Virus record (IMG/VR): IMGVR_UViG_3300010430_000253
Span: 1-36,262 of that record
From: a virus
Direction: 5' to 3' (one strand)
DNA: 36,262 nucleotides
The position numbers were made by a program, and so were the translations under genes. Below, in pieces: positions 15,960-22,580 of this stretch (position 1 is the stretch's first letter; every line of letters begins with the position of its first letter). Under the pieces are notes generated by a model that was not told where the DNA came from, did no database searches, and worked only from the letters and a program-made list of their open reading frames with translations.

Positions 15960-16243
15960 AACGTATCAATCCCAGACTGCAGCATATGCTGCCAACCAAA
16001 ATACAACTCAAACGTGATCTCAATGACTGTGATCCACTCCCTAAACCGACACTCCGCTGGATGTGTCCTCAATGTGACAATCAATATGTCACAGAAAAAA
16101 CCTTCCTTACCTACTACAACTGTCGCTGTGGTTGGGAAGGTACTCGCATCGATTTACTACTCGCTACACCAATGAAACTTCGAGACGACTATGTCCTCGT
16201 ATCAAGCATATTAAAGGAAGACACTCATGCCGTATCTAAATGA
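15956..16243 (+). CDS. Zinc-ribbon protein, 95 residues
   Basis: ATG 15956 overlaps the macro gene stop (ATGA) and has GGAG upstream. In the middle of the protein 'MCPQCDNQYVTEK' and then 'YNCRCGWEG' give a C-x2-C ... C-x-C-G zinc ribbon; flanking parts are basic at the N-terminus and helical at the C-terminus. Coupling to the macro gene suggests co-expression, but no function is known. Confidence 0.65.
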   Translation: MKRINPRLQHMLPTKIQLKRDLNDCDPLPKPTLRWMCPQCDNQYVTEKTFLTYYNCRCGWEGTRIDLLLATPMKLRDDYVLVSSILKEDTHAVSK

Positions 16244-16424
16244 AAACATGAGTGAACTAGCTTGTCGCGAACGTGTTGAACATCTCAAATCTCACGAACA
16301 AATCGTTGAAGCCCTTGCTCTCGTACAAAAGCAACTCGACTCGCAAAGCAAGGCCCTTAAACTATTGCACGAAATGTGCAACATACTGAAAAAGGAAATC
16401 CAATGCTTGAAGCAGGACTCTTAA
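16227..16424 (+). CDS. Short coiled-coil protein, 65 residues
   Basis: ATG 16227 lies inside the end of the previous gene, with AAAGGAAG upstream. After a short polar start the protein is almost one helix with heptad leucines ('QIVEALALVQKQLDSQSKALKLLHEMCNILKKEI'). It probably dimerises. No family recognised. Confidence 0.6.
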   Translation: MPYLNENMSELACRERVEHLKSHEQIVEALALVQKQLDSQSKALKLLHEMCNILKKEIQCLKQDS

Positions 16425-16690
16425 CAGCAATCGGTGTCATCTGGATACTCAGCCGGATGAATCTTAAACGCATAGCAGGTTATGCGTTACCAGTAGATAT
16501 CGCATTAACGTCTGGATTGGCATTTATATTTATAGGTACCTATGCCGGACTCATGACTGGTATACTAGCAGGATTGATAATCAGCATCTTCTTAACTGGT
16601 GTTAAGAAAACACTAGGCGCTGAACGCTTAAGATTAGAACGTAAAGAAGGTGATGCACTACCACGAGCTAGATGGAAGGAGGTTAAATGA
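16403..16690 (+). CDS. Membrane protein, 95 residues
   Basis: Start chosen at ATG 16403, which has AAGGAA five bases upstream. It has hydrophobic spans near residues 5-18, 28-45 and 47-65 ('GLAFIFIGTYAGLMTGILAG'), then a basic cytoplasmic tail (RLRLERKEGDALPRARW). The topology resembles small phage inner-membrane proteins; a holin or exclusion role is possible but unsupported. Its stop overlaps the HNH start. Confidence 0.6.
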   Translation: MLEAGLLTAIGVIWILSRMNLKRIAGYALPVDIALTSGLAFIFIGTYAGLMTGILAGLIISIFLTGVKKTLGAERLRLERKEGDALPRARWKEVK

Positions 16691-17142
16691 AAAAAGGATC
16701 AAGAGCGCCAATGCCAGCCAGGTTTTGGAACTTTATTGTTTCAAAGCCTGATTGCTGGCTATGGCGTAACACAACAGGCCGACCTAAATTCTGGCATGAA
16801 GGAAAGTTCGTACCTGCTTCAAGAATAGCTTACGAACTTACTTATGGCCCCATACCCAATAACAAGATCATATGCCACCACTGCGACAACCCACGATGTG
16901 TCCGACCTGATCACCTATACATAGGTACATATCAATCAAATATGATTGATAGAGAAGTAAGAGGTAACACTGCTAAAGGTGAAGCTATAGGCACATCAAA
17001 ACTTAAAACTAAGCAAGTAGTTGAGATACGACAACTACTAAGAAACGGCAAAAACCAACAGGCTATTGCTCTTAGATACGGTGTCCATCAAGGCACTATT
17101 TCTCGTATTAAGCGTAATAAAACTTGGAAGGAAGTGAAATGA
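16687..17142 (+). CDS. HNH endonuclease with C-terminal HTH
   Basis: A 151-residue protein of the free-standing HNH homing-endonuclease type. The core is 'ICHHCDNPRCVRPDHLYIGT' (residues about 60-80), giving the first His, the zinc Cys pair and the last His-Leu of the beta-beta-alpha-metal fold. A linker with 'NMIDREVRGN' follows. The C-terminus is a helix-turn-helix (ALRYGVHQGTISRIKRNKTW) for DNA recognition. A very good AAGGAGG site precedes ATG 16687, which overlaps the membrane-protein stop. Its coding strand lacks the strong C bias of the genes before it, consistent with a recently moved element. Confidence 0.85.
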   Translation: MKKGSRAPMPARFWNFIVSKPDCWLWRNTTGRPKFWHEGKFVPASRIAYELTYGPIPNNKIICHHCDNPRCVRPDHLYIGTYQSNMIDREVRGNTAKGEAIGTSKLKTKQVVEIRQLLRNGKNQQAIALRYGVHQGTISRIKRNKTWKEVK

Positions 17143-17339
17143 GTGCGTACACAAAGAATCTACGTAACATCGCAACTAATCTTCGTACTGAAGGTTGGGA
17201 CATGCGTGCACATGCTATTGAACATGCAGCTGATCGCATGGATGCAATGGAAGAGCTTATCACTAACTTGATGGAAGGAGAAAATGTTGCCAAAGAAACC
17301 CAAAGGCAAGAAAGACAAGAAAGGAACGCCAAGGGATAA
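17139..17339 (+). CDS. Small helical protein, 66 residues
   Basis: ATG 17139 overlaps the HNH stop (ATGA), with AAGGAAG before it. The product is helical: 'NLRNIATNLRTEGWDMRAHAIEHAADRMDAMEELI' and then a charged Gln/Glu/Arg tail. Comparable small helical proteins are common in phage early regions. No function known. Confidence 0.6.
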   Translation: MSAYTKNLRNIATNLRTEGWDMRAHAIEHAADRMDAMEELITNLMEGENVAKETQRQERQERNAKG

Positions 17340-17562
17340 GTCACCAAATGAAATTGAACTGTATTTTCAATGCAGTCAATGTCTCGATGAATTGCCCTAT
17401 GGTGTGTCACCAGCTGAATATGCCAACCTTAATGTCGGCTGGTCAAAGCCAGGTATACAAGTCTGGTGTAACCGTCATGATTGCAACATCATTCATATTG
17501 ATTTTGAAGGTGTAAAACATCATTTAGTAGAGGAGAACACTGCATATGTCAAAACGCACTAG
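17284..17562 (+). CDS. Zinc-ribbon protein with lysine-rich start, 92 residues
   Basis: ATG 17284 follows AAGGAG and overlaps the previous gene by 56 bases. A lysine-rich N-terminus (PKKPKGKKDKKG) precedes 'QCSQCLDEL' and, 38 residues on, 'WCNRHDCNIIHIDF', a likely four-ligand zinc site. It ends with a His pair (VKHHLVEE). It could bind nucleic acid through the basic tail. Family not recognised. Confidence 0.6.
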   Translation: MLPKKPKGKKDKKGTPRDKSPNEIELYFQCSQCLDELPYGVSPAEYANLNVGWSKPGIQVWCNRHDCNIIHIDFEGVKHHLVEENTAYVKTH

Positions 17563-17671
17563 CAACAAAAAGAGCAGGGATCGTAAGACCCCTGCTCGAT
17601 CACAACCCAAGCAAAGCAAGTATGGCTTGAAACATCGTGTAATACGAGCATTCAAACGCTTGTTCAAGTAG
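17546..17671 (+). CDS. 41-residue arginine/lysine-rich peptide
   Basis: ATG 17546 lies 11 bases after an AGGAG and within the end of the previous gene. The product is extremely basic (about 18 Lys/Arg of 41; 'KRTSNKKSRDRK', 'KHRVIRAFKRLFK') with a possible amphipathic C-terminal helix. It may bind nucleic acid or membranes. Tight packing between two genes supports it. Confidence 0.5.
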   Translation: MSKRTSNKKSRDRKTPARSQPKQSKYGLKHRVIRAFKRLFK

Positions 17672-17686
17672 TCAATGGAGACAATC

Positions 17687-17875
17687 GTGATCAGACTACG
17701 AGTAGCATTCATCGACGGTACATTTGTCGATAAAGAATACCTCAATCATGAGATCGAAACAGTAGAACTCATGATTGAGGGCACGCCTCGTGATCTACTC
17801 TGTCGAGTAGAACTAGAGGACAACACAGAAACCTTAATCTATAAATACTCAAGGAAACCAGACTATGTCTACTAA
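17687..17875 (+). CDS. Hypothetical beta-rich protein, 62 residues
   Basis: GTG 17687 is preferred over ATG 17675 because GGAGACAATC precedes it at the same spacing as in the repeated initiation cassette found before 15442. The product is small and mostly beta ('RLRVAFIDGTFVDKEYLNHE', 'RVELEDNTETLIYKY'). The stop overlaps the next start. Function unknown. Confidence 0.55.
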   Translation: MIRLRVAFIDGTFVDKEYLNHEIETVELMIEGTPRDLLCRVELEDNTETLIYKYSRKPDYVY

Positions 17876-18917
17876 GACGACAAAGAAACAAGCCAACAAA
17901 AAAGCAAAACGCAAACAAGCAAAGAAAGACGGACTCGCTGATCTCAAGCGCCTGGCACGTAACAAGAAAGCACGCGAACAACGTGCTGCCAAAAAACAAG
18001 AGAAACTCAACGAAGAGAACGCAGAGAAGAAGCGCCTCACTTCAATTACTGAAGGTGTAACCATCCCTGTCTCTAACGAGATGGAACCTGAAGGTTCACA
18101 TTCAATTGACCATGGCACTATCATGGACAATCATATTGAACCTGATACCAACAAGCATCCTGCTGAAGACCTCAAATTACACGAAACAGCTGATTTATCC
18201 TTCTGGAATAACAGCTGGTGCTGGGTCGAAGCTGCCAACAGCTACGGTAATAAGCCACAAGATAAGTGGTTCATCAATCCAACCTCAGAACTCATTGGCA
18301 AGGTCATGCTCAATGCACCTACCATCATGAGTGCTTGTGAAGTTGGTCTCATCGCTGGTCAACATGTAGAGCAACTCAAACGTGAGCGAGAACGCCACGT
18401 TGAGTTTCTAAGAACTTGCGAACCAGGTGATATCGTATCTGAAGCACTAGATATGTTGACTGCGTATCAAGGAAGATACTTTGAGTGTGTACAACGATAT
18501 CTTGGCTTAGAAGCAAGCTATCACAATCAACAGAACAGCAAGAACATTTCATCAGAGCAACTGGAGAATGCTCAGCTTCGTAAGCACAATGCTGGTGGAC
18601 AGTGCAGATCATGGGCTGCCAAGCTCATAGCACTGGTCGAAGGATACAATGCAACAGTCTCTGACGAACGAGCGTTTAAACTCTCGTTTGACTTCGCGCC
18701 GTTGCCACCTGATGACAATCGTCCACCAACTCGTGAATACAGCTTGTACAAATGGTCGGTAACCAACACCCTCAATAAGGTAGGACGCCGACTTGCTCGT
18801 AGCATCAAGGAAGGCAAAATGGATGCAGAGAAATATCGCATCCCTCGTCCCTGGCTAGAAGAGTCCCAGCTGAAGAGTCAAGTTGGTGCCAACGAACTAC
18901 TTAGTGACTTTGCATAA
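17865..18917 (+). CDS. Hypothetical protein with lysine-rich N-terminus, 350 residues
   Basis: The largest gene of the accessory region. Residues 1-65 are a Lys/Ala/Arg-rich, highly charged helix; residues about 90-345 look globular with 'LSFWNNSWCWVEAANSYG', 'KWFINPTSELIGKVMLNAPTIMSACEVG' and several long helices. ATG 17865 has AAGGAAAC upstream. It is the last gene before a strong terminator, so it ends an operon that starts near 15442. I see no known catalytic motif. A nucleic-acid-associated scaffold or early takeover protein are possibilities, unsupported. Confidence 0.7.
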   Translation: MSTKTTKKQANKKAKRKQAKKDGLADLKRLARNKKAREQRAAKKQEKLNEENAEKKRLTSITEGVTIPVSNEMEPEGSHSIDHGTIMDNHIEPDTNKHPAEDLKLHETADLSFWNNSWCWVEAANSYGNKPQDKWFINPTSELIGKVMLNAPTIMSACEVGLIAGQHVEQLKRERERHVEFLRTCEPGDIVSEALDMLTAYQGRYFECVQRYLGLEASYHNQQNSKNISSEQLENAQLRKHNAGGQCRSWAAKLIALVEGYNATVSDERAFKLSFDFAPLPPDDNRPPTREYSLYKWSVTNTLNKVGRRLARSIKEGKMDAEKYRIPRPWLEESQLKSQVGANELLSDFA

Positions 18918-18952
18918 ATCAGCGCGATTCTCTCCCATCGCAAATGTCACTA

Positions 18953-18986
18953 CCCGGTCAGGCCCTGTGCCTGGCCGGGCTTTTTT
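18953..18986 (+). terminator. Strong Rho-independent terminator
   Basis: An 11-bp stem, CCCGGTCAGGC (18953-18963) / GCCTGGCCGGG (18969-18979), has one T-G wobble, loop CCTGT, then C and six T residues. It ends the macro/HNH operon. Confidence 0.9.
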
Positions 18987-19018
18987 ACCCCATTACTGTA
19001 TGTGGGTTGGAGACCATT

Positions 19019-19285
19019 ATGAAAGTTGTTTACAACGTCTGTCCAAACAAAGAATGTGGAAAAACACTGGATGGAGCAACTAATGCTGATGATATAAATG
19101 ATAAATCATCACCAGAACCAGGTGATGTCAGCATCTGTACTTATTGCGAAACCTTCCTCGTCTACGACGACACCATGACATTACAATTTCTTGACCCAGA
19201 CAAAGAATCACCAATAACAATGCTTGGTCTTGAACAAGCGCTTAGGTACATACGCGAACTTAAGGTAACCGGAGAACTGGAATGA
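19019..19285 (+). CDS. Zinc-ribbon protein, 88 residues
   Basis: Start at ATG 19019 because GGAGACCATT precedes it, a variant of the recurrent initiation cassette. 'CPNKECGKTL' and 'ICTYCETFLVY' give C-x4-C ... C-x2-C. The C-terminal half is helical. It is the first gene after the terminator, so a promoter should lie between 18987 and 19010, although none is obvious. It overlaps the next gene (ATGA). Confidence 0.65.
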   Translation: MKVVYNVCPNKECGKTLDGATNADDINDKSSPEPGDVSICTYCETFLVYDDTMTLQFLDPDKESPITMLGLEQALRYIRELKVTGELE

Positions 19286-19464
19286 AATGCCTTGTATGTC
19301 ATTCAGATGAAATTGAATGGTTAGAAACCATAATGCTTGATCCAGAGGAAGGTTATGAATCGTATACGTGCAGGAATTGCAGGAGCAAGTTCGAGCTTGG
19401 GATTAAAGTTACGAGGCTTATCTACACAGGTCGTGACAACGTGTTCCCGTTTGAAAACGAGTGA
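19282..19464 (+). CDS. Zinc-ribbon protein, 60 residues
   Basis: A complete two-knuckle ribbon: 'CLVCHSDEIEW' at the start and 'YTCRNCRSKFELG' 25 residues later, then a short beta strand and an acidic end. This is the architecture of MJ0042/C4 finger-like phage proteins. ATG overlaps the stop of the preceding zinc-ribbon gene, suggesting that two related small proteins are co-made. Confidence 0.65.
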   Translation: MKCLVCHSDEIEWLETIMLDPEEGYESYTCRNCRSKFELGIKVTRLIYTGRDNVFPFENE

Positions 19465-19765
19465 AGTAGCAGAAGCACTAATAGCTACATGGTGTGTTGA
19501 GTTCTTAAGAGTGAGAAAGATAGGTGGACTTAACGTAGTACAGATTGTAACTATCAGCGTACTAATGTTAGGAGTGAAAACAATCATCACTGAAGCCAGT
19601 AGGAGGCGATACGGTGGAAAAGATAAATCAATTGTTGTGTCAAATAGGACTACATCGGTGGAGTCCATGGGAATCCATGGAAACTCCTATGTTCCCAATC
19701 AGCGGGTACGACGCGCTCGAAGATATCAACGACGTGACCATAGAGACCCGTACGAGAACTTGTGA
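19451..19765 (+). CDS. Possible membrane protein, doubtful
   Basis: An open frame fills the otherwise gene-free stretch 19465-19613 and carries a hydrophobic segment (GLNVVQIVTISVLMLGVKTII) followed by a basic part. It has no good ATG/ribosome site: TTG 19451, GTG 19511 or an upstream ATG at 19337 are possible. Beyond 19614 it overlaps a better-supported gene in another frame, so the true end may not be used. Confidence 0.25.
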   Translation: MKTSEVAEALIATWCVEFLRVRKIGGLNVVQIVTISVLMLGVKTIITEASRRRYGGKDKSIVVSNRTTSVESMGIHGNSYVPNQRVRRARRYQRRDHRDPYENL

Positions 19766-19814
19766 ACGGGGAACATGTGGCAAAGGTCAGATAAGAAAGG
19801 TGTTGCACTGGTGA
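19614..19814 (+). CDS. Small Cys-containing phage protein, 66 residues
   Basis: GTG 19614 is preceded by GGAGG seven bases upstream. The protein has 'IGLHRWSPWESM' near the start and 'TRTCERGTCGKGQ' near the end, a layout common in short phage proteins with one zinc knuckle (usually C-x2-C-G; here C-x4-C). The TGA overlaps the next ATG. Confidence 0.6.
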   Translation: MEKINQLLCQIGLHRWSPWESMETPMFPISGYDALEDINDVTIETRTRTCERGTCGKGQIRKVLHW

Positions 19815-20386
19815 TGGATAGACTATCATTCGGGGTTATGCCCGATCGTCATATGATGATAGATATCGAAACCCTGGACACTGCAGTCACAGCAGCGATC
19901 CTCGCCATTGGTGCAGTAGTTTTCAATCCGCGGGGAGAAATATTGGAAGATACCTTCCATGTCACTATTTCAGCAGACGAAAATGAGAAACACGGTCGTA
20001 CCGTCTCACGGTCTACCGTAGCCTGGTGGCATCAACAAGACCAGGAAGCACAAGATGCTGTCTTCAAAGGCCCGCACGTACCACTAAATCTAGCACTGGC
20101 TAATTTTGCTCAGTGGGTAAATAGAATGGTTCCAACATGTACCAGGGTGTGGGCAAAATCACCAGACTTTGACTGTAATATCCTGATTCATGCGTGTGCA
20201 GAGCAAAATGTGCTTTGGCCATTTAAGTTCTGGGAAGGACGTTGTGTGCGTACCATCATGGAGCTTGCGTATGCTGGTGGTGATTTTCCACATATAGATA
20301 TGGAAGGTCCGAAGCATGATGCACTGGCTGATGCGAAACTGCAGGCAATGCAGGTCCAACACAGTTATTACGTACTAGGGGTTTAG
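19814..20386 (+). CDS. DEDD-type 3'-5' exonuclease (Rv2179c-like)
   Basis: Start at ATG 19814, overlapping the previous stop (TGATG); further ATGs at 19838 and 19853 are possible. The 190-residue protein carries 'MMIDIETLDTAVTAAILAIGAVVF' (Exo I motif D-x-E), 'AKSPDFDCNIL' (Exo II Asp) and 'GPKHDALADAKLQAMQ' (Exo III H-D-A-x-x-D), that is, a DEDDh active site. This is the small RNase T/Rv2179c-like family common in phages, which trims RNA or DNA 3' ends. It lies directly before a Tad2-like gene. Confidence 0.85.
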   Translation: MDRLSFGVMPDRHMMIDIETLDTAVTAAILAIGAVVFNPRGEILEDTFHVTISADENEKHGRTVSRSTVAWWHQQDQEAQDAVFKGPHVPLNLALANFAQWVNRMVPTCTRVWAKSPDFDCNILIHACAEQNVLWPFKFWEGRCVRTIMELAYAGGDFPHIDMEGPKHDALADAKLQAMQVQHSYYVLGV

Positions 20387-20387
20387 T

Positions 20388-20600
20388 ATGACGTTCGATA
20401 ACGCATTAAAGATGTTCAGACAAGGTGTCAACATGACCAGGCTTGACTGGGCTGATGCGAAACAGTCTGTATATCTTGAAGAACGTATCTTCAAGAAAAC
20501 TGTACGGGTATATGCAGACCAGATTAAATACTCAACCATTGCTTATTCATTTAGCAATGAAGACCTGTTAGCGAAGGACTGGGAGGTTACAAGATCATGA
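20388..20600 (+). CDS. DUF2829 / Tad2-like protein (putative Thoeris antagonist)
   Basis: A 70-residue protein with the full DUF2829 pattern: 'MTFDNALKMFRQGVNMTRLDW' at the start, a short beta segment ('VYLEERIF') and the terminal 'NEDLLAKDWEV'. DUF2829 proteins include Tad2, a phage protein that tetramerises and sequesters the cyclic ADP-ribose signal (gcADPR) made by TIR proteins, so blocking Thoeris defence. Length fits (70-100). Not all DUF2829 members have been tested, so binding of gcADPR here is inferred. It starts two bases after the exonuclease and overlaps the next gene. Confidence 0.78.
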   Translation: MTFDNALKMFRQGVNMTRLDWADAKQSVYLEERIFKKTVRVYADQIKYSTIAYSFSNEDLLAKDWEVTRS

Positions 20601-21001
20601 GCATTAATTTCGATGAAAGCATCCGGGCTATTTACTACGCTTCGTTGAACGAAAACTCAGACTGGATGCTTGGTATTAACGAAGAAGAAGAATATTGGCA
20701 CATTCAATATCGTTTTCGTTATTACCATAGTGATGATCCCTGGGATCAGGAAGACAAGAAAAACTGGTACGAAATACGGGTAAGCAAAACGGACTCCCTG
20801 GCATCAGTAATTGAAACCGTCAATGAAATGTTTAAGATCATAGAAGAAACAGCTGATGGTGATTGTTATAAATTGCTTCGTGGAGAAGGTACACACAAAC
20901 AGTTCTTCACTGAATTTGAAAAGCTGCCGTTTGTTCACAAGCGTGAAGCAACGGAAGAAGAGCGCCGTGAAATGGACATGGAGAGTCCTATAGAATCATG
21001 A
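20597..21001 (+). CDS. Hypothetical acidic protein, 134 residues
   Basis: ATG 20597 overlaps the DUF2829 stop, so the two are co-translated. The product is acidic and aromatic-rich ('EEEEYWHIQYRFRYYHSDDPWD', 'KNWYEIRVSKTDSLASVIETVNEM') with an acidic tail. The mix suggests a small alpha/beta domain. Its coupling to the Tad2-like gene makes it a candidate partner or second counter-defence protein, but there is no direct evidence. Confidence 0.65.
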   Translation: MSINFDESIRAIYYASLNENSDWMLGINEEEEYWHIQYRFRYYHSDDPWDQEDKKNWYEIRVSKTDSLASVIETVNEMFKIIEETADGDCYKLLRGEGTHKQFFTEFEKLPFVHKREATEEERREMDMESPIES

Positions 21002-21244
21002 GGTGTCAAGCGTCGTTCGGTACATCGCCGATCGGATTGTAGTAAGCCTGCTGGGTATGACCCGGGCTACGAACAGAAGACTTAAGAAGGCACTTATTGA
21101 CGCTGGTGCCTTGCCTCTCCAAAACACATGATTGTCTCCATGTTATATGACCTGGGATACAACGATCAGTGAGGTCATAGCCAGCTCGGGTGGCACTGGT
21201 GGTCAAGACGCCCCAATAGTTCATTAACCTTAGAAGGAAGGAAA
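21002..21244. other. 243-base gap with degenerate repeats and hairpins
   Basis: No convincing gene is visible on either strand. There are two imperfect copies of TATGACC(C/T)GGG(C/A)TAC at 21056-21073 and 21146-21163 (90 bases apart, 14 of 18 identical), a hairpin GGGT/ACCC around the first copy, and AAGGCAC/GTGCCTT near 21086-21112. Tiny overlapping frames exist but lack ribosome sites. It may be a decayed gene, a leader for the gene at 21245, or a structured RNA. Confidence 0.4.
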
Positions 21245-21742
21245 ATGTCAGACGAAACAGAATACGCGATGAAATATGCGCGTGAACGCCGTATGCGTAT
21301 CAATCTTGAGGACAGGTTACTCAGCCTCATGTATCGATTGGTGCCATATGCTGCAGTGACCAATGATCTTTGCCACAGAATAATCAGTAAAGAAGCTGAC
21401 GATGTTGCAGGAGCTATAGCACGCCTTGCCGAATGGCAAGGTGATGTCGAACTCAATTTGATGCTTAACCTGCTCAAACCTGCAGGTTTACTTGAGGGGA
21501 TCAGCATCGAAACCCTGGAAAACATAGATTGTTTACAAGACCTGCCAGACGAAGAGCTTAATCGACTGGAGACTATTACCAAGGGATGTTCTGAAAAGGT
21601 AGAAAAAGAATGGGACAAACTGGCAATTAGCCGCGGATATGCTACAGCAGAGGAGTACTGTGAAAGGCATAAAGAAGCGATTATCAAATCAACCCTCAAG
21701 GCTATGAAAAAGCACGGACTAAAACCGAGGTCTCATGTATAA
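21245..21742 (+). CDS. Hypothetical helical protein, 165 residues
   Basis: ATG 21245 has a doubled AAGGAAGG site upstream. The protein is helical throughout, with 'KYARERRMRINLEDRLLSLMYRL' near the start, 'LPDEELNRLETITKG' in the middle and a basic end. No motif recognised. It overlaps the ribbon-helix-helix gene by eight bases, so the pair may be a functional unit. Confidence 0.65.
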   Translation: MSDETEYAMKYARERRMRINLEDRLLSLMYRLVPYAAVTNDLCHRIISKEADDVAGAIARLAEWQGDVELNLMLNLLKPAGLLEGISIETLENIDCLQDLPDEELNRLETITKGCSEKVEKEWDKLAISRGYATAEEYCERHKEAIIKSTLKAMKKHGLKPRSHV

Positions 21743-22226
21743 ATATCACCAATACGAAGAAATCTATCCACGTATTTCCTTACACGATCCTGGCAGTAAG
21801 AGTAGACAACTTCCAGTACCTAAAAGAAAACGTGATCCCCCTGGATCGATTAAAGGTGAACTCGTTGCGGTCTTTTTCAAATTCGATATGGATCGTTATG
21901 CAGCCTTGGTAAAAATCCTTGATCGTACTCATTACTTGACAATTAAAAGGGAAGGGTTTCGACAGGAAGGCCCTATATCATTAGGCCAATTCGTACGAAT
22001 AGAGATTGATCGATGGCACAAAGATCACTACATTTTCGCCCGGTACGACTTGTCATACAAACCAGCCCACATCATCGAAGGCATACAGTTAAGGATCAGC
22101 ATAAGTCGCAGTACACGGGATAAATTGAACAAAGCGGCCAAGAAAGGTGGATTCACCGTATCGGCCCTGCTCCGGGTGCTGGTGGAACGTAAAATGGACG
22201 AAGTGCAGTCCTTATGTGGGCCGTAA
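21735..22226 (+). CDS. Ribbon-helix-helix DNA-binding protein, 163 residues
   Basis: The last 45 residues fit a ribbon-helix-helix (CopG/Arc) fold: strand 'IQLRISISRSTRD', helix 'RDKLNKAAKKGG' and helix 'TVSALLRVLVERKM'. The first 110 residues are basic and mostly beta, with no known motif ('GELVAVFFKFDMDRYAALVKIL'). RHH dimers bind short inverted or repeated sites. The gene ends 20 bases before a cluster of TGTTAC repeats, so it is the leading candidate to bind them, as an autoregulator or an origin-binding protein. That link is inferred from position. Confidence 0.6.
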   Translation: MYKYHQYEEIYPRISLHDPGSKSRQLPVPKRKRDPPGSIKGELVAVFFKFDMDRYAALVKILDRTHYLTIKREGFRQEGPISLGQFVRIEIDRWHKDHYIFARYDLSYKPAHIIEGIQLRISISRSTRDKLNKAAKKGGFTVSALLRVLVERKMDEVQSLCGP

Positions 22227-22245
22227 ACACCATTTATAGCCTTGT

Positions 22246-22545
22246 GTTACGTATGTTAAGTCAAAGTTACAGACAAAATCAAAAGACGTAACAAGCCCTA
22301 ACTAAAGCCAGTACTTAGTGCTAAGAAACTTTGTTACGGATGTTACATCAAACTCACACGATTAGGTTCTGGCTGAGTTCTGGTGGGAGGACCTACCCCC
22401 TACTACTACTGTATATGTTATATATATATTTTATATAATTAATGTAACAGTAGTAACAAATAAGTAAGGTATTTATAAAATTCAACAATTTACCTTTGTT
22501 ACAGCTTTTGATTTCCTGTGTAACTTTAGAGAAACCGGGTGTAAC
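22246..22545. repeat. Iteron cluster, candidate replication origin or operator array
   Basis: Ten copies of GTTAC or its complement GTAAC occur here: forward at 22246, 22266, 22333, 22342 and 22498; reverse at 22288, 22444, 22453, 22520 and 22541. Eight extend to TGTTAC/GTAACA. Two closely spaced pairs (22333/22342 and 22444/22453) are nine bases apart in the same orientation. In the middle (22411-22443) is an almost pure A/T tract with alternating TATATATAT. The 355-base region has no gene. Iterons plus an AT-rich unwinding-like element just before the replication genes is the classic origin layout; a multi-site operator is the alternative. Confidence 0.6.
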
Positions 22546-22580
22546 AACTTTCAACTGAAACCAAAAAGGAAGGAAACAAG

